Below are positions 15,832 to 25,154 of a stretch of DNA of 35,312 bases, in pieces. The notes beneath the pieces were generated by a model, which saw only the letters and a list, made by a program, of their open reading frames with translations, was not told the DNA's origin and did not search any database. A program made the position numbers and the translations under genes. Origin of the DNA: DASPFV01 sp035620975 (lineage in GTDB: Bacteria; Acidobacteriota; Vicinamibacteria; Vicinamibacterales; 2-12-FULL-66-21); contig DASPFV010000260.1 in assembly GCA_035620975.1 (NCBI GenBank), forward strand, positions 1 to 35,312, read 5' to 3'. Positions within the stretch are counted from its first letter, which is position 1; every line of letters begins with the position of its first letter.

Positions 15832-18800
15832 ATGCTGACCGACACTTCGATCCGCCGCCCCGTCGCCACCACGATGTTCTACCTGATCGTCATCACACTG
15901 GGGATCGTCGGCTTCCTGTACCTGCCGGTCGACCTGCTTCCCGAGATCGAATACCCCCGTCTTTCGGTCAACGTCAGCTACGGCAACGTTGGGCCCGAGG
16001 AGATGGAGACGATCGTCACCGATCCGCTCGAGAACGCGCTGGCGAGCATTCCCGATCTCGAGCGGATGACGTCATTCTCGGAGGAGGGGCGAAGTCGCGT
16101 GACGCTGGAGTTCGGCCGCGGCACGGACACCGCCGAGGCGGCCAACGACGTGCGCGCCGCGCTGGATCGCATTCGCGGCCAGCTGCCCCCCGATGCCGAT
16201 CCCCCGTCCATCTGGAAGTTCGATCCGAGCGCGCAGGAGATCGTGACGCTCTCCGTGGCCTCCACGCGGAACCTGGCCGGAACGACGCGCGTGCTGGAAC
16301 GCGAGATTGCGCCGCGGTTCGAGCAGATTCCCGGCGTCGGATCCATCAGCGTGGCCGGCGGTGTGTACCGCGAGATCCAGGTGCGGCTGCTCCGCGACCG
16401 TCTGCGCGCCGCCGACCTGACGGCGGCGGAGGTGAGCGACGCGCTGCGGCGCGAGAACGTGCAGCTTCCCGGCGGCAACGTGCGATCGGGGCTCAACGAC
16501 CTGTACATCCGGACGCTTGGCGAGTACCAGTCGATCGGTGAGATCGGCGCCACGATCGTGACGCTGCGGGAAGGAAGGCCGATCCGGGTCCGCGACGTCG
16601 CCGAGGTCGTGGACGGCTACGAGGACGTCAACAACCTGGCCGAGGTGAACGGCGCCCCGGTCGTGCGACTGGACATCCAGAAGCAGAGCGGCGCCAACAC
16701 CGTCGGCGTCGCCGCCCGCATCCGCGAAGAGATCGAGGTCATCAATCGGGAGCGCCGCGATCTCACGCTCACGATCGACACCGATCAGAGCACGTTCATC
16801 CGGCAGTCGATCAGCAACGTGCAGACGTCGGCGCTGTGGGGCGGGCTCCTGGCCATCTTCATCCTCTATCTCTTCCTGCGCAGCGGCTCGACGACTTCCA
16901 TCATCGCGCTGGCGATCCCGATCTCCATCACCGCCACGTTCGGGCTGCTCTATTTCTCGGGCCTGACGCTCAACCAGATGACCTTCGGCGGCCTGGCGCT
17001 CGGCATCGGCATGATGGTCGACAGCGCGATCGTCGTCCTCGAGAACATCGTGCGCACACGCCGGCGAGGTCTCCCGGCCGTGGAGAGCGCCCGCGTCGGC
17101 ACGCGCGAAGTCTCGGGCGCGGTCATCGCCTCGACGCTGACGACCTGCGTCATCTTCCTGCCCGTCGTGTTCATGCGCACGACGAGCGGGCAGCTCTTCC
17201 AGACCCTCGCGCTCGTCATCGTCTTCGCCCTGGGCTGCTCCCTGCTGGTCGCGCTGACGCTCATCCCGGTGCTCGCCAGCCGCCTGGCTGCCGACCCATC
17301 CGCGACGGACGAACGGCGGCCCTCCCGCGTCGAGCGCCTCCTCGAGCGAATCGAGGCCTTCTACGTCGAGCGGCTCACGCGTGCGCTCCGGCACCGCGGA
17401 CGCGTCTTCGCCGCAACCGCCGCGCTGCTCGTGGGCGCGCTCCTGCTCGTGCCGCTCATACCCGTGGAGCTCACGCCCGAGATGGAGACCAACGAGCTCG
17501 ACATCGAAATGGAGATGGCGCGCGGGACGAGTATCGCCGTCGCCAACCAGTACCTGGACGAGCTCGAGACCATCGTCCGCCGCGTGGTGCCCCCCGACGA
17601 CGTGCAGTCGTTCGCCGTCGAGGTGCGGGGCGACGGCGACGCCGAGGTCGAGATCCGGCTGGTCGGCGCCCGCCAGCGCACGATGGATCCGATGGAGCTG
17701 GCGGACCGCATCCGCGAGGCCACGGCCGGACGGATTCCGGGGGCCGAGATCCGGGTCGAGGCGGGATCGGGCCTGTGGATCCTGCGGCGGCTGTTCAGCG
17801 CGGGCGGCACGTCTGATGCCATCGAGGTGCAGCTCCGCGGCTACGACCTCGAGCGGGCGCAGGAGCTGGCCGGCGAGATGGTCAGCCGGATGCGCACCGT
17901 CCCGGGCGTCGTCGAGGTGCGGCTGCGCCAGCGGGAGGGCCGGCCGGAGCAGAACCTCCGATTCGATCGCGACCGCATCGCGAACATGGGCCTCAGCGTC
18001 GAGGACGTCGGCCGGGCCGTGCAGACGAGCGTCGGCGGGACGCGCGCCGGCTACTTCCGCGAGGGGGGCGAGCAGTTCCCGATCGTCGTGCGGCTGCGCC
18101 CGGAAGACCGCCTGACGGCGCAGGACCTCGGAGGGATCTCGGTCCAGACGACCGGCGGGACCATCGTGCCGGTCTCGACGCTGGTGCAGCGCGACCCCGG
18201 CCGCGGACCGACCCAGATCCGGCACATCGACGGCCAGCGGGTGCTCTACATCACCGCCGATCTGGAGAGCGGCGTCGCGCTCGGCGACGCCGTCGAGCGC
18301 ATCCGTCAACGGCTCGCCGACCTGCAGCTGCCGGCCGGCTTCTCCATCGTCTTTGGCGGGGCGTGGCAGGAGCAGGAGCAGTCCCGTCGCGACTTCGCGC
18401 TGGCGATCGCGCTCGCGCTGGTGCTGGTCTACATGGTGATGGCCGGGCAGTTCGAGCGGTTCCTCGATCCGCTCGTGGTCATGTTCAGCGTCCCTGTCGC
18501 CATCATCGGCATCGTGCCGACGCTGCTGCTGACCGGCACGACGCTGAACGTGCAGAGCATCATGGGCATCGTGATGCTCGTCGGCATTGTCGTCAACAAC
18601 GCCATCGTACTCGTGGACTACCTGAACCTGAAGCGGCGCGAGGACGGCCTCCCCGTGCTGGACGCCGCTATCGAGGCGGGCCGCACGCGCCTGCGGCCGA
18701 TCCTGATGACCACCGCGACGACCGTCCTCGGGCTGCTGCCGCTCGCGGTCGGGTGGGGGGAGGGGGCCGGCCTGCAGGCCGCGCTGGCGCGAGTCGTCAT

Positions 18801-18942
18801 CGGAGGCCTGATGGCGTCCACGTTCGTCACCCTCTTCCTGATACCGGCGCTCTACGTGACGGCGACCGACCGCGTGGCCCGCGCCGCCGCAGCCGTGCGG
18901 AGCTGGCTCCGCCAGCGCGGGCTCGCGACATCGACGGGGTGA
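15832..18942 (+). CDS. RND efflux pump permease (AcrB/HAE1-like)
   Basis: A 1036-residue inner-membrane proton-driven exporter, normal length for the AcrB/HAE1 superfamily. It starts with the usual MLTDTSIRRPVAT and shows the internal duplication of twelve helices and two large periplasmic loops. TM4 carries LGIGMMVDSAIVVLENI: Asp397 is the proton-relay aspartate, and the second Asp of the AcrB 'VDDA' pair is Ser here. The second-half signature MLVGIVVNNAIVLVDYLN is present near residue 925. GGAGGG just before the adaptor stop serves as its ribosome-binding site. The substrate is not predictable; drug or lipophilic-compound efflux is the family default. The gene ends 4 bp from the convergent APC permease. 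Confidence 0.95.
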   Translation: MLTDTSIRRPVATTMFYLIVITLGIVGFLYLPVDLLPEIEYPRLSVNVSYGNVGPEEMETIVTDPLENALASIPDLERMTSFSEEGRSRVTLEFGRGTDTAEAANDVRAALDRIRGQLPPDADPPSIWKFDPSAQEIVTLSVASTRNLAGTTRVLEREIAPRFEQIPGVGSISVAGGVYREIQVRLLRDRLRAADLTAAEVSDALRRENVQLPGGNVRSGLNDLYIRTLGEYQSIGEIGATIVTLREGRPIRVRDVAEVVDGYEDVNNLAEVNGAPVVRLDIQKQSGANTVGVAARIREEIEVINRERRDLTLTIDTDQSTFIRQSISNVQTSALWGGLLAIFILYLFLRSGSTTSIIALAIPISITATFGLLYFSGLTLNQMTFGGLALGIGMMVDSAIVVLENIVRTRRRGLPAVESARVGTREVSGAVIASTLTTCVIFLPVVFMRTTSGQLFQTLALVIVFALGCSLLVALTLIPVLASRLAADPSATDERRPSRVERLLERIEAFYVERLTRALRHRGRVFAATAALLVGALLLVPLIPVELTPEMETNELDIEMEMARGTSIAVANQYLDELETIVRRVVPPDDVQSFAVEVRGDGDAEVEIRLVGARQRTMDPMELADRIREATAGRIPGAEIRVEAGSGLWILRRLFSAGGTSDAIEVQLRGYDLERAQELAGEMVSRMRTVPGVVEVRLRQREGRPEQNLRFDRDRIANMGLSVEDVGRAVQTSVGGTRAGYFREGGEQFPIVVRLRPEDRLTAQDLGGISVQTTGGTIVPVSTLVQRDPGRGPTQIRHIDGQRVLYITADLESGVALGDAVERIRQRLADLQLPAGFSIVFGGAWQEQEQSRRDFALAIALALVLVYMVMAGQFERFLDPLVVMFSVPVAIIGIVPTLLLTGTTLNVQSIMGIVMLVGIVVNNAIVLVDYLNLKRREDGLPVLDAAIEAGRTRLRPILMTTATTVLGLLPLAVGWGEGAGLQAALARVVIGGLMASTFVTLFLIPALYVTATDRVARAAAAVRSWLRQRGLATSTG

Positions 18943-18946
18943 GCCT

Positions 18947-20293
18947 TCAGGAACGCTGCGGGCGCCGGGGCACGACGATCCAGGCGACCGGAATCCCCAG
19001 CAGCACGACGGCTGCCCCCAGCAGCGTCTGGCGCGGCTGCCCGAACACGAACAGCGCGAGGATGCTCACGATCAGCACCAGGAACAGGAGGATCGGGAGC
19101 GGATGCGCCGGAGCGCGGAAGACCGCCTCGGCCTCGCCCGGTCTGGGCAGCACGATCACGGCGGCCGCCGACAGTCCCAGGAAGAACACGGCCGAGGGGA
19201 CGAAGTACGCGAGGATGTCGTCGAACGAGCCGAGCACTATCAGCAGCGAGGCGAGCGAGACCTGGACGAGGGTTCCGCCCGGGGCGGCGCCGCGCGACAC
19301 GTCGAACCTGGCCAGGCGTCCCGGGAAGAGGCCGTCGCGAGCCATGGCCAGATACACCCTGGGCGCGCCGAGCAGGACGGCCGCGAGGCTGCCACCAACC
19401 GCCATGGCCACCATCGCCGCGAGCAGCCGTCCAGCAGCTTCCCCGAAGAGCGCGGCACCGACCAACGAGACGAACGCTTCGTCGGTGGCGGCCGCGGGTC
19501 CCGGGGTCGCCAGCACGAACGCGACGCTCACGAGCGCGTAAATCCCGGCGACGATCGCCACCCCCCCGATCAGCGCGCGCGGCATCGTCCGGCGCGGCGA
19601 CTCGACCTCCTCACTCATGCGCCCGAGCTCCCACCAGCCGCCGAACGCGAAGAACGCGGCGACGACCGACGTCGCCAGCGCTCCAGGCCCGATCGCCGCG
19701 GCTGGCACTCCCGATTCGACGAGCACCCGGCCGCTCCCGGCGAGGCCCCGCCGCAGTCCGGCAACGACGAGCGTCGCGACGATGGCGAGCTTTGCAGCGG
19801 CCGTCCATCGCATGACCCGGGCGCTGACCCGCACTCCCTGCAGGGTCAGCAGGCCGAAGCCGACGACACACGCGAGCGACACGGGGGTGAGGAGCAGGGG
19901 GGAGCCGTCGAACGTGGCAAGCAGGTAGCGCGAGAGGCCGATGCCCAGCGCGGCGGCCAGCCCGGGGTCCACCACGAGGAGAGCCATCCAGCCGTAGAGA
20001 AACGCGCAGCGCGGGCCGTAGGCCTCACGCAGGAACACGTACCCGCCGCCCGCCCTGGGGAAACGCGTCGACAGCTCGGCATAGCAGAGCGCCCCTGCGG
20101 CGCTCAAGGCGCCCATGGCCGCCCAGATCATGAGCGCGGCCCCGAGGCTGCCCAGCGTCCTCATCATCGTCGCCGGCGTGAGAAAGATCCCGACGCCGAC
20201 CACCTCGGTGATGACCATGGCCGTCGCCGCCCAGGTGCCGAGCAGCCGCCGGGGGGCGACATGCGTCTGGAGGGCTGTCGAGGCCTGCGGCAT
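18947..20293 (-). CDS. APC family amino acid permease
   Basis: A 448-residue membrane protein with about twelve hydrophobic segments. TM1 carries the APC unwound-helix motif as EVVGVGIFLTPATM, followed by the family-typical 'YAELSTRFPRAGGGYVFLREAYG' segment (positions about 70-95). The sequence ELGRMSEEVESPRRTMPRAL between helices 6 and 7 matches the LAT/APC pattern. It should import or exchange amino acids; the particular one is not evident. It is convergent with the RND pump (4-bp gap) and lies downstream of the TonB-receptor gene on the same strand, with a 121-bp gap that probably holds its own promoter. Confidence 0.9.
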   Translation of the reverse strand: MPQASTALQTHVAPRRLLGTWAATAMVITEVVGVGIFLTPATMMRTLGSLGAALMIWAAMGALSAAGALCYAELSTRFPRAGGGYVFLREAYGPRCAFLYGWMALLVVDPGLAAALGIGLSRYLLATFDGSPLLLTPVSLACVVGFGLLTLQGVRVSARVMRWTAAAKLAIVATLVVAGLRRGLAGSGRVLVESGVPAAAIGPGALATSVVAAFFAFGGWWELGRMSEEVESPRRTMPRALIGGVAIVAGIYALVSVAFVLATPGPAAATDEAFVSLVGAALFGEAAGRLLAAMVAMAVGGSLAAVLLGAPRVYLAMARDGLFPGRLARFDVSRGAAPGGTLVQVSLASLLIVLGSFDDILAYFVPSAVFFLGLSAAAVIVLPRPGEAEAVFRAPAHPLPILLFLVLIVSILALFVFGQPRQTLLGAAVVLLGIPVAWIVVPRRPQRS

Positions 20294-20364
20294 CAGGCAG
20301 GCTCTCCCGGGACCGTCGCCTCGAGTGTGTCAGGGGCGCTGCCGTCAGGCATGCGGGATGATCG

Positions 20365-20380
20365 TCCGGCTGACGCCGGA
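20365..20380 (-). terminator. Short hairpin after the TonB-receptor gene
   Basis: A perfect 6-bp inverted repeat TCCGGC-TGAC-GCCGGA about 35 bases past the receptor stop. It is too short and lacks a U-tract to be certain, but it is the only hairpin I see in this 121-bp gap. Confidence 0.25.
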
Positions 20381-20414
20381 AGCCACGAGCTCGAATGAAG
20401 CGGCGAGCGGCTGG

Positions 20415-23363
20415 TCAGAACGTCGCGCGGATCGCAAGCTGCAGCGCACGCGGTCCCCCGGACCCGAAGACGCCACCGGCGGTCGTGACGGGCCGGCCGA
20501 AGCGGCTCGATCGCAGGTAGCCGGGGTCCGAGGGATCCTCCGAGTCCCGCACCAGGACGTTCGCGAAGCCGGAGTAGTTCACGTTGGTCGTGCCGAGCAC
20601 GTTCGTGACGTTGAACACGTTGAACAGCTCGAGCATCGGCTCGACGCGCAGGCGCCCGCGCCGGAACGGACGCGAGATGCGCAGGTCGAGCGCGTTGAAG
20701 CTGTCCGTGAAGCGGGCGCTGTCGTCGACGAGCGGCAGCCGCGTACCGTCGATCCCTCCCGACGCGTTGGTCTCGCCGATGAAGGCGTTCAGCTCGCTGG
20801 CGCGGCTGAACAGCCGGCCGCCGGCGTTCCGCTGCAGGACCGGGATGCGCGTCTGCCCATCCGGCATCATGATGTCCATCGGCACGCCCGACGAGATCGT
20901 CCAGATGCCGGACACCGCGAATCCGCCGGCCAGCCGGGCCTGCGCGGACGCCACGAGCCTGTGCCGCCGATCGTTCGGGGCCGGACCGAACTCCCGCCGG
21001 AGATCGTTCGGATCGATGGGGCCGCCCAGAAACGGGATCTGATCGTCGTTCGCGTAATTGAAGGCCTTCGCAAGCGTGTAGCCGAGCCGGAACGAGGCTC
21101 CGCGGGCGAACGGCCGCTCGACCGAGACCAGGAGGGCGTCGTACTTGGTGCGTGCGCTCGATTCCAGGTTCACCACGCGGTCGGGGCCGCCGACGACCGG
21201 GTTGAACACCTCGCCGACCGTCCGGCCGATGATGAAGTGCGTCCCCTGGTTGTGAATCCCGTCGACGCGCGCCCGCATGCCGAGAATCTGGCCCTCGACT
21301 CCCAGGTGGAACTCATGGACCGCGGGGTTCTGCAGCTCCGGGTCGATGATGTTGATGCCCGACGCGCCCGCACCCGGCAGGATGAAGCCGGTAAAAGGAT
21401 TGGCGAGCGTCGGCGCGAACGGCGGCAGTCGGCCGGTCTCGGGATCGACGAAGAACACGTTGCCCGCACGCACCTCGATCGGCAGGGCGCGGCCGTCCAG
21501 GCCGCGCTCGAGGGATTGAATCTGCAGGACGACGCGATCGTAGTACGTCCCGTAACCGCCCCGCACGACGACACGCTCGCCCATGGACCACGCGAAGCCC
21601 ACGCGCGGCCCGAAGTTGTTCAGGTCTCTCGATCGCTCGCCGGTGACGAACGGCAGCACGATCGGATTCAGCTGGTCGACGCGGCTCTGGTTGTTGACGT
21701 CGGTATCGAACTCGTAGCGGAGCCCCAGGTTCAGGTGCAGCCGATCGGACACGCTCCAGTCGTCCTGGATGAAGCCTGCCACGTGGACGTTGTCCGCGTC
21801 GGGAAGGTACAGGTCCTCCTCGGGCTTGCCGCTCCGGAGCGTCACCGCGAACAGCAGGTCGTTGTCGTCGATGCGGCCGTCGCCCGTGTGATCGAACGTC
21901 GGGAAATCCTGCACGAGCTCGATGCGACCCTGGCGGAACACGCCGAGCCGGAACTCGGCATCGACGCGCTGCAGTTCACCGCCGACCCGCAGCGCGTGCG
22001 CACCGCGTACGAACGTGGCAGTCTCCGAGATCTGGAGCCGCGTCTGTCTCGTCTCCTGCGGCATCCGGAAGGACGCCCCGTCCTGGATGCTGGGGAACGT
22101 GAGCTGGGGCGCCGTCGCCACGGGCACCGTGTCGTTGAGGAACGTGCTGACGCTCACGTGCAGGGTGTTGACCAGAGTCGGAGACACGACTGACGTCCAC
22201 GAGCCCAGGAGGCTCTGGTACCTGTTCGTCGCCTCCTGCCGCTGCGTGGCCGACCCGATAGATCGTTCGAGGGCGCTCGCTGCGGTGTCCGTCCCCCGCT
22301 CGCCCGCGTACCGCAGCGCGAAGCGCTGTGACGGTTTGCCCGCATCCAGCCGGATCGACCACAGCGCGTCGTCGAGGGGAGCCGGGGCGAAGCTCCGCCG
22401 GATCTCGCTCGCCGCCGGATCTCGCGTCCCCACGAGCACGGCGCCATCCTGATTGCGCATCTCGCCGGCCGCGAACCAGAAGGCCTGGTCCCGTCGAACC
22501 GGTCCACCCCCGGATGCCGACAGCTGCTGGCGATCGAAGGGCGGCTCCTCCGCCGACGGGTCGAGCGTGGCAGGACGCGCCTGCCACCCGGCATCGCGCG
22601 CGAAGAGTCCGGCCGTTCCCCGCAGCGTATTGCTCCCGGACCGGCTCACGACGTTGATCACGGAAGATGCCGAGCGGCCGAGGTCGGCTCCGAAACGGCT
22701 GGTCGCGATCTGGAATTCCTGGACGGCGTCGATTGGCAGGTTCAGGAGCGGTCCGCCAACCACATCGTCGTTGTTGTCCTGCCCGTCGATCGTGACATTG
22801 CCGCCCCGTCCGAGCTGTCCGGCCGACGAGATCAGCACGCTGTTGGTCTTGGTCGGGTCGAACGTCGGCGTGGGCTGGTTGCCGGGGACGAGGAGTGCCA
22901 GCTCCATGAAGTTACGGCCGTTCAGCGGGAGGACCTCGATATGGTCGGCAGCGAGCACGCCGTCGACGGCGGTGCTCAGCCGGTGGCTGTCGTCGGATAC
23001 ATCGATGGTCTCCTGCACCCCGCCGACGTCGAGCCGGACGTCCAGGAATCGATCGCGGCCGACCTCGAGCACCACGCCGTCAGCCCGCCAGGTCCGGAAG
23101 CCATCCCGTGCGGCGGCCACCTCGTAGCTTGCCGGCGGAAGCATGGGGATCAGGAAACGGCCGTCCGCGTCGGTGACCGCGCTCCACGTGGATCCGGTGG
23201 CCGGACTGCGGACGGTGATCGCAGCGCCCGCGACAGCGGCGGCCTGGGGATCGGTGACGCGGCCGGCCAGGCTGGCGACGGCCGCCTGTCCACGAACAGG
23301 GCCCACCGCTGCCACGACGAGCGCGGCGGAGAGCGCGGCGCAGGCCGTGCGCCGAATGAGCAT
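20415..23363 (-). CDS. Oar-like TonB-dependent receptor with N-terminal carboxypeptidase-regulatory-like domain
   Basis: A 982-residue outer-membrane protein. Residues 1-26 are the signal peptide. About 28-115 form an Ig-like carboxypeptidase-regulatory domain (SLAGRVTDPQAAAVAGAAITV, TDADGRFLIPMLPPASYEV). A plug of about 120-245 follows (EVLPLNGRNFMEL, VTIDGQDNNDD, GRSASSVINVVSRSGSN), and the rest is a 22-strand-type beta-barrel ending in Phe (LQLAIRATF), as outer-membrane barrels do. Residues 491-502 form an EF-hand-like loop (DHTGDGRIDDND). Oar-like receptors import or display large ligands; the substrate is unknown. The start is either GTG 23366 or ATG 23363; I took the ATG. It follows the CRTAC1 gene by 105 bp on the same strand, with an inverted repeat at the junction. 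Confidence 0.93.
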   Translation of the reverse strand: MLIRRTACAALSAALVVAAVGPVRGQAAVASLAGRVTDPQAAAVAGAAITVRSPATGSTWSAVTDADGRFLIPMLPPASYEVAAARDGFRTWRADGVVLEVGRDRFLDVRLDVGGVQETIDVSDDSHRLSTAVDGVLAADHIEVLPLNGRNFMELALLVPGNQPTPTFDPTKTNSVLISSAGQLGRGGNVTIDGQDNNDDVVGGPLLNLPIDAVQEFQIATSRFGADLGRSASSVINVVSRSGSNTLRGTAGLFARDAGWQARPATLDPSAEEPPFDRQQLSASGGGPVRRDQAFWFAAGEMRNQDGAVLVGTRDPAASEIRRSFAPAPLDDALWSIRLDAGKPSQRFALRYAGERGTDTAASALERSIGSATQRQEATNRYQSLLGSWTSVVSPTLVNTLHVSVSTFLNDTVPVATAPQLTFPSIQDGASFRMPQETRQTRLQISETATFVRGAHALRVGGELQRVDAEFRLGVFRQGRIELVQDFPTFDHTGDGRIDDNDLLFAVTLRSGKPEEDLYLPDADNVHVAGFIQDDWSVSDRLHLNLGLRYEFDTDVNNQSRVDQLNPIVLPFVTGERSRDLNNFGPRVGFAWSMGERVVVRGGYGTYYDRVVLQIQSLERGLDGRALPIEVRAGNVFFVDPETGRLPPFAPTLANPFTGFILPGAGASGINIIDPELQNPAVHEFHLGVEGQILGMRARVDGIHNQGTHFIIGRTVGEVFNPVVGGPDRVVNLESSARTKYDALLVSVERPFARGASFRLGYTLAKAFNYANDDQIPFLGGPIDPNDLRREFGPAPNDRRHRLVASAQARLAGGFAVSGIWTISSGVPMDIMMPDGQTRIPVLQRNAGGRLFSRASELNAFIGETNASGGIDGTRLPLVDDSARFTDSFNALDLRISRPFRRGRLRVEPMLELFNVFNVTNVLGTTNVNYSGFANVLVRDSEDPSDPGYLRSSRFGRPVTTAGGVFGSGGPRALQLAIRATF

Positions 23364-23454
23364 CACTGGACGGATCGTCCGGATGAGAGAAGCTGGTGGC
23401 GGCGCTGACGGTCGCAGAGTGGCGGGACTGTACCTGTGCGACCCTTCCGGGACA

Positions 23455-23472
23455 ATAGTACGAAGCTACTAC
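23455..23472. promoter_or_regulatory. Inverted repeat overlapping the CRTAC1 stop codon
   Basis: ATAGTA (23455-23460), spacer CGAAGC, TACTAC (23467-23472). The dyad covers the stop codon of the CRTAC1 gene and lies about 92 bp before the TonB-receptor start. It uses the same half-sites as the 14341 dyad but in the opposite order. It could be an operator for the receptor or a small terminator stem. Confidence 0.3.
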
Positions 23473-25154
23473 GAGCCCGACCTGATGCCCTTGCCCTCCA
23501 CGCACACATAGGCCCTGGCCGACGCCAGGTCGCGGAACTCCTCGGTCCGGCCGCCTGGCCAGGTGATGACGGCCCGCTCGATGCGATCGCGGCGGCCGAC
23601 GCCGAACGTCAGCGGCAGCTCCGACTGGGAGAGATAGCTGGATCCGCTCCTGACCGTCCGCATCTGCGCGAGGCCCTCGTGGAAGATGCGAACGGTGGCG
23701 CCAATCGCGTCGCGGTTCGACGTGGTGCCCACCAGCTGGAATCGCAGGCTGCGGTGCCCGGCGGCCTGATCGTTGCGGAACAGAACGGCGGGACCGTTGT
23801 TGGTCGTCATCAGCACGTCGAGGTCGCCGTCCCGATCGAAGTCGGCGACCGCCAGCCCGCGGCCGACGCGCGGCGCTGCGAACCCTCCCCCGAGCGACGA
23901 CGCGACCTCGCGGAACCGTCCGCGGCCGTCGTTCAGGAACACGAGCGCCGGCTGCGCGTGGCCGCCGCCGCTGATGTTGCGCACCGTGTCGTCGATGTGG
24001 CCGTTGGCGACGACGAGATCGAGCGCGCCGTCCAGATCCAGGTCGGCGAAGACGCAGCCGAAGCCCAGGCGGCGGCGCGAGGGACCGCCCACGCCGGCCG
24101 GCGTGGCGACGTCCTGGAAGACGCCGGGCTTCTGGGCGCGATACAGCCCGACCATCTCCCCTTCGAAGTTGGTGATCGCGATGCCCGGGACGCCGTTGTT
24201 GTCGAAGTCGCCGACGTCGACACCCATGCCGGCCCTGGCCTTGCCGTCCTCGCTGAGCGCGACGCCCGCTTCGAGCGCCACGTCGCGAAACGTGCCCTTG
24301 CCGAGGTTCCGATACAGCTTGTTCGGCTGCGTGTCGTTCGCCACGAGGATGTCGGGGCGGCCGTCCGCGTCGTAGTCGACCAGCGCCACGCCCAGCGACT
24401 TGGAGCTCGAGTCGAACACGCCGCTCGTGGCGGTGATGTCCTCGAACGTCCCGTTGCCGCGGTTGCGGAAGAGCCAGCAGGTCGCTCCCCGGTAGGCTTC
24501 CGGTGTGCAGTACGACTTCTGGCGGCCGTCGAGGCTGCAGAACACGTCGTGCTCGGCCGACCAGCGCACATAGTTGCAGACGAACAGGTCCAGCAGACCG
24601 TCGCCGTCGATATCGAGCCACATGGCCGACGTGCTGAAGCCCTCGCGGCCGTGCAGGCCGCTGGCGCGGGTGACGTCCACGAACGTGCCGTTGCCGGTAT
24701 TCCGGAAGAGCCGGTTCTGCCCGACACACGTGACGAGGACGTCGGGGAACCCGTCGTTGTCGTAGTCGCCCACGGCCACGCCCATGCCGTAGAGCTCGAC
24801 GTCGAGGCCGGCCGCGCGCGTCACGTCGGCAAAGGTGCCGTTGCGGTTGTTGCGATAGAGCCGCAGCGTCGAGCGCTGCCGCTTGTGGCCCGGCCAGTCC
24901 ATCCCGTTGACGAACAGGATGTCGGGCCAGCCGTCGGCATCGTAGTCGAGGAACGCGCAGCCGGACCCGAGCGTCTCGGGCAGCAGCTTGCCGCCATAGG
25001 CGCCGCTGTTGTGCACGAAGCGGATGCCCGCCGGCCCGGTCACGTCGGCGAAGCGGAAGTCCGGCGCCGGGGCCGGCTGGGCGCGCAGCGCAGGCGCGAG
25101 CGCGGCCGCCGCGACTCCCCCGCCGCACCGCTGCAGGAACGCACGCCGGTTCAC
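23469..25154 (-). CDS. Tat-exported CRTAC1 family protein (FG-GAP/VCBS propeller, ASPIC/UnbV domain)
   Basis: A 561-residue protein beginning with a twin-arginine-like signal (MNRRAFLQ, then a hydrophobic core to about residue 26). Seven FG-GAP/VCBS repeats follow, each with a calcium-type loop: DYDADGWPDI, DYDNDGFPDV, DIDGDGLLDL, DYDADGRPDI, DFDNNGVPGI (degenerate), DLDLDGALDL and DFDRDGDLDV. The last roughly 80 residues are an ASPIC/UnbV domain (NRDAIGATVRIF, GSSYLSQSELPLTFGVG, WPGGRTEEF). It should be a folded extracytoplasmic binding or adhesion propeller; no enzyme activity is evident. It starts with GTG at 25154 inside the response-regulator stop (GTGA overlap), so its translation is coupled to the two-component system. 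Confidence 0.93.
   Translation of the reverse strand: MNRRAFLQRCGGGVAAAALAPALRAQPAPAPDFRFADVTGPAGIRFVHNSGAYGGKLLPETLGSGCAFLDYDADGWPDILFVNGMDWPGHKRQRSTLRLYRNNRNGTFADVTRAAGLDVELYGMGVAVGDYDNDGFPDVLVTCVGQNRLFRNTGNGTFVDVTRASGLHGREGFSTSAMWLDIDGDGLLDLFVCNYVRWSAEHDVFCSLDGRQKSYCTPEAYRGATCWLFRNRGNGTFEDITATSGVFDSSSKSLGVALVDYDADGRPDILVANDTQPNKLYRNLGKGTFRDVALEAGVALSEDGKARAGMGVDVGDFDNNGVPGIAITNFEGEMVGLYRAQKPGVFQDVATPAGVGGPSRRRLGFGCVFADLDLDGALDLVVANGHIDDTVRNISGGGHAQPALVFLNDGRGRFREVASSLGGGFAAPRVGRGLAVADFDRDGDLDVLMTTNNGPAVLFRNDQAAGHRSLRFQLVGTTSNRDAIGATVRIFHEGLAQMRTVRSGSSYLSQSELPLTFGVGRRDRIERAVITWPGGRTEEFRDLASARAYVCVEGKGIRSGS

Noticed and set aside
16072..18309. A 745-codon minus-strand open frame across the RND pump gene
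   Set aside because: Composition is arginine/aspartate/glutamine-rich with no domain, and the plus-strand frame encodes a complete RND permease; this is a shadow of high-GC coding sequence.
20115..22193. A 692-codon plus-strand frame across the TonB receptor
   Set aside because: The receptor reads through with plug and barrel motifs on the minus strand; the plus frame is Arg/Val/Asp-rich without motifs.
23080..25128. A 682-codon minus frame and a 583-codon plus frame (23436-25187) over the CRTAC1 gene
   Set aside because: Both are arginine-rich shadows; the CRTAC1 frame has seven calcium-type repeats and an ASPIC domain.
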